From contig NZ_JAKSXN010000001.1 of the NCBI RefSeq assembly GCF_022427145.1, positions 123,393 through 187,392 on the forward strand: DNA of 64,000 nt, in the 5' to 3' direction. The DNA comes from Paenibacillus timonensis (lineage in GTDB: Bacteria; Bacillota; Bacilli; Paenibacillales; Paenibacillaceae). Made by a program: the position numbers and the translations under genes. Under the pieces are notes generated by a model, which had not been told where the DNA came from, ran no database searches, and saw only the letters and a program-made list of their open reading frames with translations. Below are positions 17,574-25,374 of the stretch, piece after piece (positions within the stretch are counted from its first letter, which is position 1; each line of letters starts with the position of its first letter).

Positions 17574-17868
17574 CCTAAAGGAGTTTACGTTCGCATTTGG
17601 GAGCCGCTTGTCTCCCTTCTAACTCATCATTGGACAAGCGGCGGACAAGAGCGGCCCGTGGTCGATATTCGCTTTCGCTGACTCCGCTAACGACAAAGAG
17701 CCTGGCGACTCGCCAGGCTCTTACAAATTCCACCTACAATTCCGATGTCCTATTGCTTGAAGAAAAAGAATAACGAACCTAAGGGAGTCTACGTCCGCAT
17801 TTGAGAGCCGCTTGTCTTCCTTCCATCTCATCATTGGGCAAGCGGCGGACAAGAGCGGCCCGTGGTCG
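17574..17868 (+). repeat. imperfect direct duplication of a 91-base hairpin element
   Basis: Copy 1 (17574-17664) and copy 2 (17778-17868) have equal length and differ at roughly one base in ten. Each contains CCGCTTGTC and a matching GACAAGCGG (copy 1) or GGCAAGCGG (copy 2, G-T wobble), separated by about 20 bases, so the hairpin is kept in both. The second half, GCGGACAAGAGCGGCCCGTG, is identical in the two. They flank the hairpin at 17695-17722. Confidence 0.75.
17695..17722. terminator. strong symmetric hairpin, possible bidirectional terminator
   Basis: AAGAGCCTGGCG and CGCCAGGCTCTT pair perfectly around a three-base loop. A short T or A run flanks each side (CTCTTTG on the minus strand). 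It could end the CAP-domain transcript about 190 bases after its stop codon, or belong to the surrounding repeat element. Confidence 0.5.
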
Positions 17869-17909
17869 TTATCTTTTTCATTGGTCCGCAATAGGACGAA
17901 GGAAACTTC

Positions 17910-18449
17910 TCATTTCCCGATAAACTCCTGCACCCAGTACCCATTATAATACCCGACGCCGATCAGCTTGTATTTAGGGTTGAGGATATTCGCCTTATGG
18001 CCGGGGCTGTCCATCCAGTCCTTGACCACTTCCTCGGCGGAGCGCTGGCCTTTGCCGATGTTCTCGCCCGCGTAGAGATACGTGATATTGGACGCATCCA
18101 TCATATCGAAAGGAGAGCCGTATTGGGGGGACGTGTGGCTGAAATACCCGGTTTTGAACATGTCGATGGCTTTAGTCTTAGCCATTTTCCCTAAATTAGT
18201 ATGCACCATCAATGGCTTCAGCCCGGCGTTCTTCCGCTCCTTGTTCACGAGCGCGACGACCTTGGACGCGTTTTGCGTCTGGATTTCCGCGTATACAACC
18301 GCAAGCGACTTCGATGTGCCGCCGGCCTTCGCCGCTGCCTGCGCGGTGCTCATGCCGAGAATTCCGCCTCCTTGCGCTGTCGTCAAAGTCAATGCCAAGA
18401 CCGCCATCAGCAGCCCGGCCGAGCCGATTTTTTTGCTCCATTTCTTCAT
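17910..18449 (-). CDS. secreted CAP-domain (SCP/PR-1) protein, YkwD-like
   Basis: A 179-residue protein with a Sec signal peptide (residues 1 to about 38, basic start then AGLLMAVLALTLTTA). The CAP domain runs from about residue 58 to the end: VALVNKERKNAGLKPL, the HTSPQYGSPFDMMDA segment, AGENIGKGQRSAEEVVKDWMDSPGHKANILNP, and the final GVGYYNGYWVQEFIGK. The conserved His and Glu residues of the CAP cavity are present. Bacterial CAP proteins are extracellular, and their substrates are mostly unknown; several are spore- or cell-wall-associated. Confidence 0.9.
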   Translation of the reverse strand: MKKWSKKIGSAGLLMAVLALTLTTAQGGGILGMSTAQAAAKAGGTSKSLAVVYAEIQTQNASKVVALVNKERKNAGLKPLMVHTNLGKMAKTKAIDMFKTGYFSHTSPQYGSPFDMMDASNITYLYAGENIGKGQRSAEEVVKDWMDSPGHKANILNPKYKLIGVGYYNGYWVQEFIGK

Positions 18450-18543
18450 GATGGTTTGCTCCTCCTAGCCGTTTTCCCCGTTTTGCCGTTTCTTGTCACA
18501 TTTTAACATATTTCGAGGAGATCCGCTTGCTTAAAAAATGGAA

Positions 18544-18569
18544 AAAGAGCGACTCAAGAGTCGCTCTTT
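18544..18569 (-). terminator. terminator of the mgl transport operon
   Basis: AAAGAGCGACTC and GAGTCGCTCTTT pair around AA, with a T-run on the minus strand. It lies 18 bases after mglC and before the CAP-gene start region. Confidence 0.85.
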
Positions 18570-18586
18570 CAACACCTTAACCTATC

Positions 18587-19597
18587 TTATTTCTTGTTTG
18601 CGTATTTGCGCATGTCGAATGCTACGGCAGCGACGATAATCGCGCCCTTGATGATTTGCTGCCAGTAAGGACCTACGCCAACGAAGGTCAAGCCATAGTT
18701 GATAACCGTAAAGATCAGCACGCCGGCCATGATGCCCGGAACGGTACCGATACCGCCTGTAGTGGAGACGCCGCCTACGACACAGGCTGCGATCGCGTCA
18801 AGCTCATACATGTTACCATAGTTGTTTGTTGCACCGCCGGTTCTAGCTGCTTCCATCACACCTGCCAAGCCATACAAAGCGCCTGCGATGGAGTAAATGA
18901 GGATCAAGTTTTTGGATACGTTGATCCCGGACACTTTAGCCGCTTGCTCATTACCGCCAATGGCGTACATGTTTTTACCGAGACGTGTTTTGTTAAACAT
19001 CACCCAAACAATGGCACAGACAACGATGGCGATAATGACAATATGAGGAATCGAGAAATCTCCCTTGCCGATGCTACCCGAACCAAGAAGGTTCGTAAAG
19101 TCGCTGCGCAAGCCGCCGATCGGTTGGGATTGGTTCGGCTCGGTATCGAAGTACAGCGAGTTGATCCCGTAAATCGCAACCATCGTGCCCAGCGTGGCGA
19201 TAAACGGAGGAACTTTGAATTTGGCAACGATGACGCCGTTAATCAGACCAAAGAGCAGGCCTACCGCAATGGCGATCAAAACCGGAACGAACATGGGGAG
19301 CTCCGGCAAATTCGGGAAGAAGCGACGGGCATAATCGGCTTCTTGCAGCATGGATGCGGAGACGACTGCCGTCAACCCGACCATCCGGCCGGCGGACAAG
19401 TCGGTGCCGCCCGTGATCAGGATAAACGCTACCCCGAGGGCGATAATGACCCGGGTAGACGATTGAATCAAAATATCGCGTAACGTATTCAATCCGATAA
19501 AGCTTGGATCATAAACAGCGATGCCGACGAGCAGCACGGCTAAAACGATATAAATGGCATTTTCGGTTACAAAACTTTGCATTTTTTTGGTATTCAT
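18587..19597 (-). CDS. mglC: galactose/methyl-galactoside ABC transporter permease
   Basis: A 336-residue membrane protein with about eight to ten helices. It carries the RbsC/MglC hallmarks LITGGTDLSAGRMVGLTAV near the first third and AAKVSGINVSKNLILIYSIAGALYGLAGVMEAAR before the ATPase-contacting loop. It forms the membrane channel of a sugar importer with MglA and MglB. It starts 24 bases after mglA with GGAGGAGGAG in front of the ATG and ends at a strong terminator. Confidence 0.92.
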   Translation of the reverse strand: MNTKKMQSFVTENAIYIVLAVLLVGIAVYDPSFIGLNTLRDILIQSSTRVIIALGVAFILITGGTDLSAGRMVGLTAVVSASMLQEADYARRFFPNLPELPMFVPVLIAIAVGLLFGLINGVIVAKFKVPPFIATLGTMVAIYGINSLYFDTEPNQSQPIGGLRSDFTNLLGSGSIGKGDFSIPHIVIIAIVVCAIVWVMFNKTRLGKNMYAIGGNEQAAKVSGINVSKNLILIYSIAGALYGLAGVMEAARTGGATNNYGNMYELDAIAACVVGGVSTTGGIGTVPGIMAGVLIFTVINYGLTFVGVGPYWQQIIKGAIIVAAVAFDMRKYANKK

Positions 19598-19620
19598 GAT
19601 TTTCTCCTCCTCCGAAATCC

Positions 19621-21126
19621 TTAGTGCTGGGCTGCCAGACGCATAATTTCTTCTTCCGTAGCCTTGTCTCCATCCACGATTCCCGTTAGACGGCCTTCGG
19701 ACATTACCATGACACGGTCGGACATCCCAAGCAGTTCAGGCATCTCGGATGAAATCATGATGATGCTTTTGCCTTGCTGTGCCAAATCCGCAATAATGGA
19801 ATAAATTTCGTATTTTGCCCCGACGTCGATCCCGCGCGTCGGTTCGTCCAGTAATAAAATATCCGGTTCGGTAAGCAGCCAGCGGGCCAGCAGCACTTTT
19901 TGCTGATTCCCGCCCGAAAGGTTCATGATCAGCGTTTTCGGTGACGGCGTTTTCGTCCGCAGCTTCTCGACCATTTGGTTGGCTTCGGCTTTTTTCTTCC
20001 GGTCATTCAGCAAGCCGTAAGGCGTCACATAACGATCCAGATTGGCGATCGCCGCATTTTCATGCACGGACAGTACCGGGAAAATACCGGTCGTGCGGCG
20101 TTCCTCCGTCAACAGCGCCAATCCGTGCTTTTTAGCTTCGCCGGCACTGCGGATCTTAACCGCTTTGCCGTTAATCGAAATCGTGCCCGACTCGATTTCG
20201 CGAAGGCCGAACAAAGCTTCGATCAGCTCGGTACGCTGGGCTCCGACCAGGCCACCTACGCCAAGGATCTCCCCTTTGCGCAGCTCGAACGATACATCCT
20301 TGAACGATTTCGGGTTACTGGAAGTAAGCTTCTCCACCTTCATAATGACGCCGTTCGGCACGTTATGCCGGTCCGGGAACCGCTGCGTTAAATCGCGGCC
20401 GACCATCTTGGAAATAATGAGGTCGGTGGTCATTTCCGCCGCCGGCCAGGTGCCGATCTTCTTGCCGTCACGCATGATCGTCACATCGTCGGAGATCCGC
20501 AGGATTTCCTCCATTTTGTGCGAGATGTAAATGATCGACACGCCGCGTTTCTTCAAATCATTAATGATCCGGAACAGGTGCTCCACCTCGACGCTGGTCA
20601 AAGAGGAGGTTGGTTCGTCCATGACGATGATCTGCGAGTTGAACGATACCGCTTTGGCGATCTCGATCGACTGGATTTTCGAAACGGACAGTTTGCCGAC
20701 GATCGTTTCCGGATTTAAATCGATATCTAACTGTTTAAACAGCTCTTCCGTATCCCGGTACATCTTCTTATGGTCAACGAATTGGAGAGGCCCCCATCCT
20801 TTCAACGGGAAACGTCCGAGCCAGATATTTTCCATGACATTGCGGAAAGGCACCGGATGCAGCTCTTGGTGAATCATCGAAACCCCGAGCTTCAGCGCAT
20901 CGCTGGAATTATTGATTTCCGCTTTCTGACCATTCAGAACAATTTCGCCCCCGTCCGGCTTGTAAATCCCGAACAGGCATTTCATCAGCGTTGATTTGCC
21001 GGCCCCGTTTTCGCCCATCAGCGCATGAACGGTACCGGGTCTAACCTGCAGCGTTACGCCATCCAGCGCTTTGACGCCGGGAAATTCCTTGGTGATGCCC
21101 TTCATCTCGAGCATGTATTCAGACAT
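19621..21126 (-). CDS. mglA: galactose/methyl-galactoside ABC transporter ATPase
   Basis: A 501-residue tandem ATPase of the carbohydrate CUT2 class. The first half has Walker A GENGAGKST (about residues 38-46), and a signature degenerated to KLSVSKIQSIEIAKAVS, typical of this class, followed by VMDEPTSSLT. The second half has a non-canonical P-loop (GLVGAQRTE) and a normal signature LSGGNQQKVLLARWL with LLLDEPTRGIDVG. This asymmetry is normal for CUT2 ATPases and does not signal damage. It drives sugar import through MglC. Confidence 0.93.
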   Translation of the reverse strand: MSEYMLEMKGITKEFPGVKALDGVTLQVRPGTVHALMGENGAGKSTLMKCLFGIYKPDGGEIVLNGQKAEINNSSDALKLGVSMIHQELHPVPFRNVMENIWLGRFPLKGWGPLQFVDHKKMYRDTEELFKQLDIDLNPETIVGKLSVSKIQSIEIAKAVSFNSQIIVMDEPTSSLTSVEVEHLFRIINDLKKRGVSIIYISHKMEEILRISDDVTIMRDGKKIGTWPAAEMTTDLIISKMVGRDLTQRFPDRHNVPNGVIMKVEKLTSSNPKSFKDVSFELRKGEILGVGGLVGAQRTELIEALFGLREIESGTISINGKAVKIRSAGEAKKHGLALLTEERRTTGIFPVLSVHENAAIANLDRYVTPYGLLNDRKKKAEANQMVEKLRTKTPSPKTLIMNLSGGNQQKVLLARWLLTEPDILLLDEPTRGIDVGAKYEIYSIIADLAQQGKSIIMISSEMPELLGMSDRVMVMSEGRLTGIVDGDKATEEEIMRLAAQH

Positions 21127-21199
21127 TGATTTCGCCCCCTGATCATTTCTTTCGCTTTAGAGGCACAGCATGGTTTCCTCCGGTGTTCCTATCCCTGCG

Positions 21200-21240
21200 A
21201 AAAAACCGGGAGGTCCGTACCCTTCGGCATCGAACCTCCC
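21200..21240 (-). terminator. internal terminator or attenuator between mglB and mglA
   Basis: On the minus strand GGGAGGTTCG pairs with CGGACCTCCC, followed by GGTTTTTT. It lies within the 167-base gap between mglB and mglA, inside the operon. Partial termination here would give more MglB than MglAC, as is common for binding-protein transporters. Confidence 0.65.
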
Positions 21241-21293
21241 ATTTAGTCCTTGCGAATATGAGAAGTCCTGCTGATTACCTGCTTGCCGTCCTC

Positions 21294-22331
21294 TTATTTA
21301 AAGTCAGCAGCGTTTTCCTTCGTTACTTTTTGGTAAGGAATCCATACATATTGGTTGTCGGTAATATCGAAACCTACGCTGTCTTTGCTGATGGCTTCGC
21401 CTTTAGCCAGCAAGGAAGCCAGAGTAACCGCTGCTTTCCCTTGGTTTTCGGCATCGTTCAATACCGTACCCAGCATCGTGCCTTGCTCCAGCGCTTGGAG
21501 TGCTGGCGCCGTTGCGTCTACGCCTACAACCGGCATGTATTTGTCGCCTGTGAAGTATCCGGCAGCTTTCAAAGCTTCGATAGCGCCGAGAGCCATGTCA
21601 TCATTGTTTGCAAGCACGGCTTCGATTTTGTCGCCGTTAGCAGCCAGGAAAGCCGCCATTTTCTCTTGACCTTTTACACGATCCCACATCGCTGTGTCTT
21701 CAGCCACTTTTTCAACCTTGATGCCGGCATCTTCAATCGCTTGGATCGAATATTGCGTACGCAGTTCGGCGTCTTGGTGTCCAGGTTCGCCTTTCAGCAT
21801 GACGTATTGCAGAACGCCGTCGCCGTTCTTGTCGGCTTCCGGATGGGCTTTCCAGTAGTCTACGACGATTTGTCCGGACAGGGTGCCGGATTCTTCGGCT
21901 TTCGCGCCTACGTAGTAAACTTTATCCCATTTCTTCATATCTTCCGGCAGCGGTTCGCGGTTCAGGAATACAACCGGCGTTTCTTTCGCTTGCGCTTTAT
22001 CGATAATTACGCCAGCCGCCGTCCGGTCAACCGGGTTTACGATCAACGCGTTCGTCTTTTTCGTCAAGAACAAGTCGATTTTATCGTTTTGCGTCGGCTG
22101 AGAGTTTTGACTGTCTACGACATCCACTTTGGCGATTCCGTCCGCGTTCTTCTCAATCGAGTTCCGTACGCCCGTCATGAACGTATCGTCGAATTTGTAA
22201 ATCGCCACGCCTACGCTTGGAGTGGATCCGCCATTTCCTCCGCTGCTCTCTTTATCCCCGCCGTTGGAACATCCTACCATGGTTGCTCCGAGCATCGCTG
22301 CGGCCAGCATGACTGTCGTCAACTTCTTCAT
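21294..22331 (-). CDS. mglB: galactose/glucose-binding lipoprotein
   Basis: A 345-residue solute-binding protein with a lipoprotein signal (residues 1 to about 20, lipobox TMVGC at C21) and a serine/glycine linker. It has a type 1 periplasmic-binding fold. DKNGDGVLQYVMLKGEPGHQDAE matches the calcium-binding EF-hand-like loop of E. coli MglB, which argues for galactose/glucose rather than ribose or arabinose. LNREP, NNDD and VGVDAT are the usual sugar-contacting segments. It is preceded by AGGAGGTCAAAGAT. It delivers sugar to MglAC. Confidence 0.9.
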   Translation of the reverse strand: MKKLTTVMLAAAMLGATMVGCSNGGDKESSGGNGGSTPSVGVAIYKFDDTFMTGVRNSIEKNADGIAKVDVVDSQNSQPTQNDKIDLFLTKKTNALIVNPVDRTAAGVIIDKAQAKETPVVFLNREPLPEDMKKWDKVYYVGAKAEESGTLSGQIVVDYWKAHPEADKNGDGVLQYVMLKGEPGHQDAELRTQYSIQAIEDAGIKVEKVAEDTAMWDRVKGQEKMAAFLAANGDKIEAVLANNDDMALGAIEALKAAGYFTGDKYMPVVGVDATAPALQALEQGTMLGTVLNDAENQGKAAVTLASLLAKGEAISKDSVGFDITDNQYVWIPYQKVTKENAADFK

Positions 22332-22374
22332 ATCTTTGACCTCCTGAAAAATGTATTTCTGTGAGTTATCCTCT

Positions 22375-22388
22375 TGGATACGTTTTCA
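22375..22388 (-). promoter_or_regulatory. candidate cre (CcpA) site upstream of mglB
   Basis: The minus strand reads TGAAAACGTATCCA, which agrees with TGWAANCGNTNWCA at 12 of 14 positions (mismatches at positions 10 and 12). It lies 44-57 bases before the mglB start, a place suited to catabolite repression. The match is imperfect. Confidence 0.35.
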
Positions 22389-22501
22389 TTATGCATGGTT
22401 TTTCAAGGATTGCGAATCCAAAATTCTAAGGTGTTTCTATCAAAATTCTGATGATGTCCATTTGAGGATTTACGGCATATTTTTCGATAAGCTTAAAAAA
22501 C

Positions 22502-22548
22502 GGCAAAACAGCAAGCTTCCCGGCCTCTCCGGAAACCGCTTGCTGTTT
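22502..22548 (-). terminator. terminator of the sugar-sensing operon
   Basis: On the minus strand AAACAGCAAGC pairs with GCTTGCTGTTT around a GC-rich inner helix, followed by TGCCGTTTTTT. It separates the sensor operon (response regulator, kinase, lipoprotein) from mglBAC, which must therefore have its own promoter in 22332-22501. Confidence 0.8.
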
Positions 22549-22597
22549 AGTTCATTCCAGCAACTATTAGATTGGAAGGTCTCGCCCGCCACTGATT

Positions 22598-23587
22598 TTA
22601 CTTCACGAACGGGAACAACAGCTTCTGGTTTTCCGGCCACAGCATATTGTTCAGATCGATCAGCTTCGTATCCGTCGGAATCCGATCCTCCAGCTTCTCG
22701 CCGCGGGCAGCCTGGACGGCGGCGGCAACCGCCATATACCCGTTGTTGAACGGGTTCTGCACGACCATGGCCTGTACCTTCTCCTCCTGCAGGAGCTCAA
22801 GCATTTCAGGCGGATTGTCGAAGGCGATCATCTTCACCTTGCCGCCGTAACCGAGCTCGTCAACGGCGCGCCCTGCGCCGATCGAAGATTCGGCGCTGAG
22901 CGACACGATGCCGTCCAGGTCCGGGAAACGCTTCAGCATGTCTGCCGTCAGACTGTAGGCCAGGTTCTCATCTGAGCCGCAGTATTGGATATCAACGACA
23001 TGGACATTGGGAAACCGGGCGACGTAATCTAGGAACCCTTCCTCGCGCTGGTTCGCATTACGGGCGCCTTTCACGAAATTGATGATCCCGATTTCGCTTT
23101 CCGGCCCGGTTAGCTCGACCAGCCGTTCGGCCGCTTTTTGACCCGCCTCGTAGTTATTAGTACCCACAAAGGTTTTCACCTTGGTCGAGGCTGCCTCCGA
23201 ATCCATCGAAACGACCGGAATGTCGTAATAGGACGTCCGGTCCGTCACCTGACCCAACGCTTCATAATCGGAAGCCGCCAATATAATGGCATCGGGTCGC
23301 CGCTCAATCGACTCCTCCATCAGGAGAATCTGCCCTTCGACGTCGTTTTCGTTCTCCGGTGCCAGAAAATTCAACCGCACGTTGTACTCCTTGGCTGCAA
23401 TCTCCGCACCCAGCTTGGTTGTTTTCCAATAATCGCCGCGGTCCATCTTGACGATCATATCCACGTCAGTCACCTGATGATCGTCTCCTCTGGCTCCAGG
23501 GCTGCCGCAGGAAGACAGCAGTGTAATTATCAGCACTGCGATCAACGGCAAGCAGGCCGGCTTCACGTATTTCGTCAACCGCATCAT
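22598..23587 (-). CDS. sugar-binding lipoprotein, sensor component of a three-component system
   Basis: A 329-residue type 1 periplasmic-binding protein with a lipoprotein signal (lipobox LLSSC at C27). Its start overlaps the kinase stop (ATGA), and it is not followed by transporter genes in its own transcript because a terminator lies downstream. The sequence resembles RbsB/LacI-type domains (VVSMDSEAASTKVKTFVGTNNYEAG). This arrangement (lipoprotein, YesM-type kinase, YesN-type regulator, then a CUT2 transporter) resembles the AraPST arabinose-sensing system of Geobacillus. I infer that it presents sugar to the kinase rather than to a transporter. Confidence 0.8.
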   Translation of the reverse strand: MMRLTKYVKPACLPLIAVLIITLLSSCGSPGARGDDHQVTDVDMIVKMDRGDYWKTTKLGAEIAAKEYNVRLNFLAPENENDVEGQILLMEESIERRPDAIILAASDYEALGQVTDRTSYYDIPVVSMDSEAASTKVKTFVGTNNYEAGQKAAERLVELTGPESEIGIINFVKGARNANQREEGFLDYVARFPNVHVVDIQYCGSDENLAYSLTADMLKRFPDLDGIVSLSAESSIGAGRAVDELGYGGKVKMIAFDNPPEMLELLQEEKVQAMVVQNPFNNGYMAVAAAVQAARGEKLEDRIPTDTKLIDLNNMLWPENQKLLFPFVK

Positions 23588-25374
23588 GCCTCCCCCCCGC
23601 TTTGTTCCAGACTTTCCGGCAATACGGCCGGGATTGTGATCGTCACCGTCGTTCCTTCCTCCGGTTCGCTTTCGAAATGAAGCCCGTAGCCCGCGCCATA
23701 ATACAACGCGATGCGCTCCTGCACGTTGCGGACGCCAACGCCCGACCCGCTTTCGCTGCGGATCGTCCCGCTGAATAGCTTCTCGACCGTTTCCGGCGAC
23801 ATCCCGATTCCGTTATCCCAAATGCGGAAAACAAGGTTGTCCCCCTCTAAGCAGGCCTCCACGCGGATGAACCCCTCCTCGGCCGATTTCTCGATTCCGT
23901 GGTGGATCGCATTCTCGACGAGCGGCTGCAAAATCAGCTTCAAGGTCGAACATTTCAGCGCGGTTTCCTCGGCCTGGATGTCGTAACGGAACTTGTTCTT
24001 GAACCGGATCGTTTGAATGATTAAGTAATGGCGTACATGCTCCAACTCGTCCTGCACGCTGATGATGTGGTTCCCCTTGCTTAAGCTGATCCGGAAGAAG
24101 CGCGAAAGCGACGTAATGGTCGTGACGACCTCCTCGTTACGGCCCAGCTCGGCGAGCCGGGTGACCGAATTCAGCGTATTATAGAGGAAATGCGGATTGA
24201 TCTGCGACTGCAGCACGTCCAGCTCGCTTTTGCGTTTGGCCTCTTGCTCCTGGATAATTTGATCCATCAACTCGCGGATTCGGCGCAGCATCAAGTTAAA
24301 CCGCTTGGACAGCTGTTCGACTTCGTAGGCGCCGCTCACGTAGACGTTCGTCCCGAAATCCCCGCGTTCCACCATTTGTACGGAGCGTTCGAGCCTGCGG
24401 ATCGGCTGCGAGATTCGGGCCGAAACATAAATGCTAATGACCAGGATGATCGCGATGGCAAGGGGCAGGAACCAGGACAGAAAGTCCCCGACTTCCCTTT
24501 TGGTCGTCAAAAACTCATCCGCATAGGCCACCCCGACGATTTTCCATTCGGCCGGCTTCACCGTCTGGATCGTAATGATCCGCTGCTCCCCGTCCGACTC
24601 GTCGGAGTATCGTCCGTACGCGTAATTGAGCACCGGTTCCAAATTTTCGTATTTCAACCCGGCATAGATCAACTGTTGCTGCGGATGGTATACGATGTTC
24701 CCTACCGCATCGATGATATACACGTAACCCTTTTTGCCCAGGCTGATGCGTCCGCTTAACTCGTCGATGGTACGGAAGTTAATGTCGATCACCAGCACGC
24801 CTTGCTTCAGCTTCCCCTGATCCCGGTAGGTCACGGTCTTGCTCATCGAAACGACCCAGCGGTATTGCCATTTGAACAGGTTTTGGATATGCGGCGGAGT
24901 AAACTGCAGCTTCCCGGGGTTCTGAATCGCGGATTCGAACCACAATTGCTCCTGAAGCCGCGTGTTTTGGCGCATCGGCAGGGTTGGCATATTGCGCACG
25001 AGCTTCCCGTCCTCGGTAAACAGCGCCATGGAAACCAGGTCCTCGCGCGTGCTGAGCACGGTCTCCAGCTGCTCTCCCAACTGATCGTTGGTGGGGAGAT
25101 CCGGGACGACGGCGATTTTTTGCTCCACCAGGTCAAAAATGTCCTGCATTCCGCTAACGTAAAGCTCCAGGTTGGAATGAACCTGTTCGATGATCTGCTC
25201 TAGGCTTAAGTAGGCGTTCTCTTCCGCGGCCCGGGAGAAACGGTTGTACAGCAAGGTACTGACCAGCACGACCGCCAGAACGGTAACGGCAATCGATGAC
25301 AAGGAGATCAACACCTGGATGTTGCGCACATGGAATCCTTGAACCAGTCGTTTGACGGTGCGCCACAGCTTCAT
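23584..25374 (-). CDS. sensor histidine kinase, YesM/LytS type
   Basis: A 596-residue membrane kinase. An N-terminal helix (about residues 17-42) and a second (about 283-305) bracket a large extracellular sensor domain of the dCache type. A HAMP domain follows (RISQPIRRLERSVQMVERGDFG), then a His-kinase domain with SQINPHFLYNTLNSV (phospho-accepting His) and the ATPase elements LVENAIHHGIEK and GIGMS. The ATG at 25374 overlaps the response-regulator stop by four bases (ATGA), which fixes the start. It likely senses sugar through the lipoprotein encoded next. Confidence 0.9.
   Translation of the reverse strand: MKLWRTVKRLVQGFHVRNIQVLISLSSIAVTVLAVVLVSTLLYNRFSRAAEENAYLSLEQIIEQVHSNLELYVSGMQDIFDLVEQKIAVVPDLPTNDQLGEQLETVLSTREDLVSMALFTEDGKLVRNMPTLPMRQNTRLQEQLWFESAIQNPGKLQFTPPHIQNLFKWQYRWVVSMSKTVTYRDQGKLKQGVLVIDINFRTIDELSGRISLGKKGYVYIIDAVGNIVYHPQQQLIYAGLKYENLEPVLNYAYGRYSDESDGEQRIITIQTVKPAEWKIVGVAYADEFLTTKREVGDFLSWFLPLAIAIILVISIYVSARISQPIRRLERSVQMVERGDFGTNVYVSGAYEVEQLSKRFNLMLRRIRELMDQIIQEQEAKRKSELDVLQSQINPHFLYNTLNSVTRLAELGRNEEVVTTITSLSRFFRISLSKGNHIISVQDELEHVRHYLIIQTIRFKNKFRYDIQAEETALKCSTLKLILQPLVENAIHHGIEKSAEEGFIRVEACLEGDNLVFRIWDNGIGMSPETVEKLFSGTIRSESGSGVGVRNVQERIALYYGAGYGLHFESEPEEGTTVTITIPAVLPESLEQSGGEA

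Larger units (their letters stand above)
17080..17909. other. 830-base gene-free stretch carrying two repeat families
   Basis: No convincing gene was found between pspA and the CAP-domain gene. The stretch holds four copies of a TAACGGAAC-containing unit (17379-17565), two imperfect copies of a 91-base element (17574-17664 and 17778-17868) and a strong hairpin between those copies. The pspA promoter should lie in 17080-17300, but no clear sigma-A or alternative-sigma element was recognised. Confidence 0.7.

Noticed and set aside
17379..17868. CRISPR array in the pspA-CAP gap
   Set aside because: The repeats are in mixed orientation, few in number, and of two unrelated kinds. No cas gene is near.
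20221..20300. Damage in the MglA second P-loop
   Set aside because: The GLVGAQRTE sequence is normal for the second half of CUT2-type ATPases.
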